Below are positions 16,901-18,730 of a stretch of 18,730 bases of DNA, in pieces. The notes beneath the pieces were generated by a model. That model had not been told where the DNA came from, did no database searches, and worked only from the letters and a program-made list of their open reading frames with translations. Each line of letters begins with the position of its first letter. Position 1 is the first letter of the stretch. The stretch is taken from contig JAATGW010000777.1 in assembly GCA_015654495.1 (NCBI GenBank), positions 1 through 18,730 on the forward strand, in the 5' to 3' direction. The position numbers and the translations under genes were made by a program. This DNA is from Chitinophagales bacterium. Its GTDB lineage: Bacteria; Bacteroidota; Bacteroidia; Chitinophagales; Chitinophagaceae.

Positions 16901-17162
16901 CGGGGGTAATGGATTCAGGTTTATTCAGAAAGGGAATACTCTTTTTAACAGGCATTTCGCAGCTTGCAGCTACCGCTGCTGCTGCCGTACTGAAACCGAG
17001 ATATTTCAAAAAATCCCTGCGGGGAGATTTCGCATCAAGTATACCTTTATCATCTGCTTCCTGGCCGGGCAGCGCTTCTTCAAATTCATCGCCCAGACTT
17101 TCCTGGTAGGCTTTACTGTTGCGCAGTTCACCAAAATTTTGCCAGTACTTTTTTTGCTCCAT
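13989..17162 (-). CDS. actB: Alternative complex III subunit ActB, Fe-S/molybdopterin-family fusion with Tat signal
   Basis: A 1057-residue periplasmic ACIII subunit fusing a molybdopterin-oxidoreductase-like domain (about 70-740) to a four-cluster ferredoxin domain (about 770-1000). A Tat-type motif SPRRDFLKYLGF (46-57) follows a 45-residue leader, as in the 'TAT-variant-translocated' family, and leads to Cys68 (AASC), which could be lipidated. The first domain has no N-terminal CxxCxxxC cluster motif, and ActB is known not to hold a molybdenum cofactor. Cluster cysteines: 778, 781, 784, 788; 841, 844, 849, 853; 873, 879, 883; 940, 943, 975, 979. The third set reads CIGTRYCANNC, with Thr876 where a fourth cysteine would sit, consistent with the single 3Fe-4S cluster known in ACIII. 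The C-terminus is His/Ala/Glu-rich. It lies 63 bp after actA. Confidence 0.96.
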   Translation of the reverse strand: MEQKKYWQNFGELRNSKAYQESLGDEFEEALPGQEADDKGILDAKSPRRDFLKYLGFSTAAAAVAASCEMPVKKSIPFLNKPESITPGIAYYYATTYVQDGDVIPVVAKVRDGRPIKIEGNDLSAMTRGGTGAIVQASVLDLYDTARLRFPISSGKEVTTFDAFDKLVADAMKGAAGLPIVLLTSTITSPTTKQVITDFLAKFPGSRHVQYDALSASGILQANETSYGKRAIPSYDFSQAKVIVSLGADFLGTWLNSVEYSVQYAAGRQINQASPEMSKHIHFESMLSLTGANADERYVHRPSESAAVALSLYSKLGGSVAAPALADERLKKGLDLAASMLKAAGGQALVVSGSNNPDVQIIVNAINEMIGAYGKTISWNTTLNTRQGNDKDIAQLVQEMNEGKVGAVLVHGVNPVYDYFDGKKFADAFKKVKVTVSFNEREDETTELAKFILPDHHYLESWGDAEAKSGFYSFLQPTIAPLFKTRAFQTSLLKWSGNNIEYAAYVKSYWINRLGSVEAWDKALQDGLWETQTISSAGAFNGAAIADAAGRLGSAKKGGKAELVIYSKISMGSGKSANNPWLQEMPDPITKATWDNYAIISFAMAKELDIPVDDNYEVEMHKPVLKLTVAGKEPVILPVLVVPGMQANTIAVAVGYGRSEKTGRAAANVGKNVFPFVGFNGSQFEYSVADIAYEKQKDERIKVAYTQTHNQYEGRVEVVREYTLTDLKAKPKILADVRHKLVEDYAKDSADYRGEGTMYPNYPYPGVKWGMSIDLNSCFGCGACTIACTAENNVPVVGKSEVMRAHEMHWLRIDRYYATYRDDSGNDNLDDLNVVFMPMLCQHCDNAPCENVCPVNATNHSSEGLNQMTYNRCIGTRYCANNCPYKVRRFNWADYMGADSFPDNQNHLLDESVLMMNDDLSRMVLNPDVTVRSRGVIEKCSFCVQRLQDGKLKAKKENRPLETGRDNKWDLKTACQQACPTNAIVFGNVNDKNSAVSKIRNEEQTNRTYYVLEQLHVLPSVSYLAKIRNTDRHVGVSEEHHAPAETKHEAAGAEKHG

Positions 17163-17225
17163 ATATCAGTTGTAAGGTTGTTAGTTGTTCAGATGACCGG
17201 GAATTCTCAAATAACGAGCACCAGA

Positions 17226-18482
17226 TTAATAGTGGCATTTCTGGCATTCAGTTCCACCGATCATTTCAACAGTCACGCTGTCAATCTTTTTATTCTTAAG
17301 GTCTTCGTGGAATTTCTCGTAGATGCTGTAAAATTTATTATCAGCAAACTGCACCTTGGTTTCACGGTGACAGTTAATGCACCAGCCCATACTCAGGTCG
17401 GCAAATTGTTTTACCTCACCCATTTTCTGAATTTCTCCATGGCAGGTCTGGCATTGCTGTTTTCCTGCATTCACGTGCTGGGCATGATTGAAATATACAT
17501 GGTCGGGAAGATTATGGATACGGATCCATTCTATTGCTGACCCTTTACTTGTGTATTTTTTTGCTACAGGATCCCATCCTGCGTGTTCATATAATTTCCG
17601 GATCTCAGCTGTTCCATCCACTTCCTTTCCTTCAGCAGTATACAGTTTCGGGCCTTTTGTATACTCACTGATACCCATATGACAGTTCATACATATATTC
17701 ACTGAGGGGATATTAGCCTGTTTGCCTTCCATTGCACTTCCGTGGCAGTACAAACAATTGATCTGGTTAATGCCCGCATGCACGGTATGGGAGTAAAAGA
17801 TAGGCTGTTGCGGCTGATACCCTTTTTCGCGACCCAGGCTCTCAGCTCCCTGAAAAACCAGCCAGCCGCCCAGCATAAATAAAAGTATGGAACCCAATGC
17901 GATATAAGCCTTATTGCGATAAAAAGGAACAGGTTCAGGAACAGTCTGACCGTCTTTTTCTTCAGTCAGTTTGCGGAGATTACTGTTCACCTGCAGCATG
18001 ATCAGGGCGACTACTGCCAGGATCAGTGTTAGTATCCCATATAATAATGAGCTGTCTGATTCTTTATCCTTATCCAGTTTGGGATCCTGAACTGTTACAC
18101 CATCTTTAGATTTACCGGAACCACCACCTGAATTAATATATCCCAGAATTGCATCAATATCTTTATCAGTCAGCTCGGGGAAAGGAGTCATCTGCACTTT
18201 CTGAAACTGGTTGTATACCTCCACCGCACGTGGATAACCGCTTTTTACTACTGCTGCACTGTTTCTGATCCAATTGTGAAGCTGAGCTTTATCATCCCAT
18301 CTCCCTTCCACACCAGCCAATGCGGGGCCTACAACTACCCTATCGATTGCATGACAGGAAGCGCATTTCTGATTGAACAGCCCCCTCCCATCCTGTGCAG
18401 AGAGCGAAGAAGAGAATGAAAATGAGATCAGCAATAATAGTCCGGGCAAGAAACTTCTAACAATGGATCGATGATAAATCAT
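17226..18482 (-). CDS. actA: Alternative complex III subunit ActA, hexaheme (monoheme plus pentaheme) cytochrome c
   Basis: A 418-residue membrane-anchored multiheme cytochrome, first gene of the cluster. A signal sequence (about 1-29, ending SAQ) leads to a monoheme cytochrome c domain with CASCH at 40-44 and probable ligand Met98 (QMTPFPELTDKD). Two helices follow (146-165 and 191-210), then a pentaheme domain with CLYCH (243), CMNCH (264), CQTCH (344), CINCH (368) and CQKCH (413), the last one residue from the end. ActA passes electrons from the ActB clusters toward ActE or the oxidase. I start at the ATG at 18482: it gives a proper signal peptide and lies about 40 nt downstream of the predicted transcription start. 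The alternative ATG at 18626 adds 48 unrelated residues and lies upstream of the promoter. Confidence 0.95.
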   Translation of the reverse strand: MIYHRSIVRSFLPGLLLLISFSFSSSLSAQDGRGLFNQKCASCHAIDRVVVGPALAGVEGRWDDKAQLHNWIRNSAAVVKSGYPRAVEVYNQFQKVQMTPFPELTDKDIDAILGYINSGGGSGKSKDGVTVQDPKLDKDKESDSSLLYGILTLILAVVALIMLQVNSNLRKLTEEKDGQTVPEPVPFYRNKAYIALGSILLFMLGGWLVFQGAESLGREKGYQPQQPIFYSHTVHAGINQINCLYCHGSAMEGKQANIPSVNICMNCHMGISEYTKGPKLYTAEGKEVDGTAEIRKLYEHAGWDPVAKKYTSKGSAIEWIRIHNLPDHVYFNHAQHVNAGKQQCQTCHGEIQKMGEVKQFADLSMGWCINCHRETKVQFADNKFYSIYEKFHEDLKNKKIDSVTVEMIGGTECQKCHY

Positions 18483-18529
18483 AATCGCAATGAGTTGTAG
18501 TGGAATTGGACAAAATCCTGTCAAAGGTG

Positions 18530-18562
18530 CAAAAATAAGGTAGGATTTTAACAATATATCAA
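18530..18562 (-). promoter_or_regulatory. actA: Putative Bacteroidota promoter of the act-cta cluster
   Basis: Read on the minus strand, TATTTTTG (18537-18530) is an exact match to the Bacteroidota -7 element TAnnTTTG. A TTG (18562-18560) lies 22 bp upstream as the -33 element, within the wider range seen for this promoter class. Transcription would begin near 18523, leaving a leader of about 40 nt before the actA ATG. A second, weaker box CACCTTTG lies at 18529-18522. No operator is recognised. Confidence 0.6.
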
Positions 18563-18586
18563 CATCTCCGAAGTTTTTTATAACCC

Positions 18587-18730
18587 TTATGTTGTGTTGA
18601 GGGACATGGGGCCGAACTCTTCCCACTTGAGGTTGGCGTTTATTGGGAGGGCGGAGCCGGTGCGGGCGAGCAGTGCGGGCTGCGGGCCTGCGCCCATCCA
18701 GATGCCTTTGTTGTTGGCGGCGTTGACGCC
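18587..18730 (-). CDS. C-terminal fragment of a GC-rich NxxG-type tandem-repeat protein, 5' end beyond window
   Basis: A minus-strand frame enters at the right edge and ends at TAA (18589-18587), giving 47 residues. It contains ANNKGIWMG, then ALLARTGSALP and WEEFGPMSLN, the pattern of tandem-repeat proteins (DUF7453-like, 'choice-of-anchor tandem repeat') in which NxxGIW and LxARtGdxxP recur. I recall such proteins mainly from Verrucomicrobiota and other GC-rich bacteria. GC is about 67% over 18601-18730 by my count and third codon positions are about 83% G/C, very unlike the actA side. The frame stops within what should be the start of another repeat (LN followed by TT and stop rather than NxxG), so it may be truncated. 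Family assignment from 47 residues is tentative. Confidence 0.55.
   Translation of the reverse strand, partial: GVNAANNKGIWMGAGPQPALLARTGSALPINANLKWEEFGPMSLNTT

Larger units (their letters stand above)
3963..18562 (-). other. act-cta operon (12 genes)
   Basis: Twelve consecutive minus-strand genes from actA to ctaF are separated by only 18-70 bp, with a promoter-like element before actA and a strong intrinsic terminator after ctaF. The order actABCDEF-ctaC-ctaD-ctaB-ctaE-ctaE-ctaF joins quinol oxidation to oxygen reduction in one transcript and fits the ACIII-aa3 supercomplex known from Flavobacterium johnsoniae. A hairpin between ctaD and ctaB may shape relative mRNA levels. Single-transcript status is inferred from spacing only. 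Confidence 0.75.

Noticed and set aside
18483..18626. Longer actA reading frame starting at ATG 18626
   Set aside because: It adds 48 residues without homology-like features before a complete signal peptide and would begin upstream of the predicted promoter.
1..18730. tRNA, rRNA, insertion sequences, phage genes or CRISPR arrays
   Set aside because: I looked for cloverleaf-like regions, transposase motifs, terminal inverted repeats and spaced direct repeats and found none that I can support.

Overview
The window looks like a piece of a Bacteroidota chromosome, most likely Chitinophagales/Chitinophagaceae. I infer this from protein style (ActB with its extended Tat leader, a tandem pair of subunit III genes, the act-cox-SCO-DUF420 gene order), from the absence of Shine-Dalgarno sequences, and from a promoter fitting the Bacteroidota TTG / TAnnTTTG consensus. 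No database search was possible.

Layout, left to right. 1-608 (minus): 3'-truncated gene for an unrecognised membrane-anchored protein running off the left edge. 826-1440 (plus): TRIC/UPF0126-type channel. 1666-2397 (minus): Fpg/Nei-family DNA glycosylase. 2684-3948 (minus): two oxidase-assembly genes, SCO-type copper chaperone then DUF420. 4031-18482 (minus): an uninterrupted 12-gene respiratory cluster, transcribed right to left as actA-actB-actC-actD-actE-actF-ctaC-ctaD-ctaB-ctaE1-ctaE2-ctaF. It has a probable promoter at 18530-18562 and an intrinsic terminator at 3963-3996. 18587-18730 (minus): the C-terminal end of an unrelated, strongly GC-rich repeat protein at the right edge.

How it works together. 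ActA-F form alternative complex III, a quinol:cytochrome c oxidoreductase. NrfD-like ActC and ActF span the membrane and handle quinol, ActB carries Fe-S clusters, and multiheme ActA plus monoheme ActE pass electrons outward. CtaC/D/E/F form an A1-type aa3 cytochrome c oxidase. CtaB makes heme O for its heme A, SCO delivers copper to CuA, and DUF420 is an assembly factor in related systems. ActA carries its own N-terminal monoheme domain while CtaC lacks a fused cytochrome c, which fits direct ACIII-to-oxidase transfer in a supercomplex.

Most of this is a well-conserved arrangement, and I do not see a convincing undescribed system. The points most worth checking are: the abrupt GC, codon-usage and protein-family change at about 18590-18600 (recent transfer or an assembly junction); the terminator splitting ctaF from sco with no obvious new promoter; the His-rich tails on CtaD and ActC; and the unrecognised protein at the left edge.
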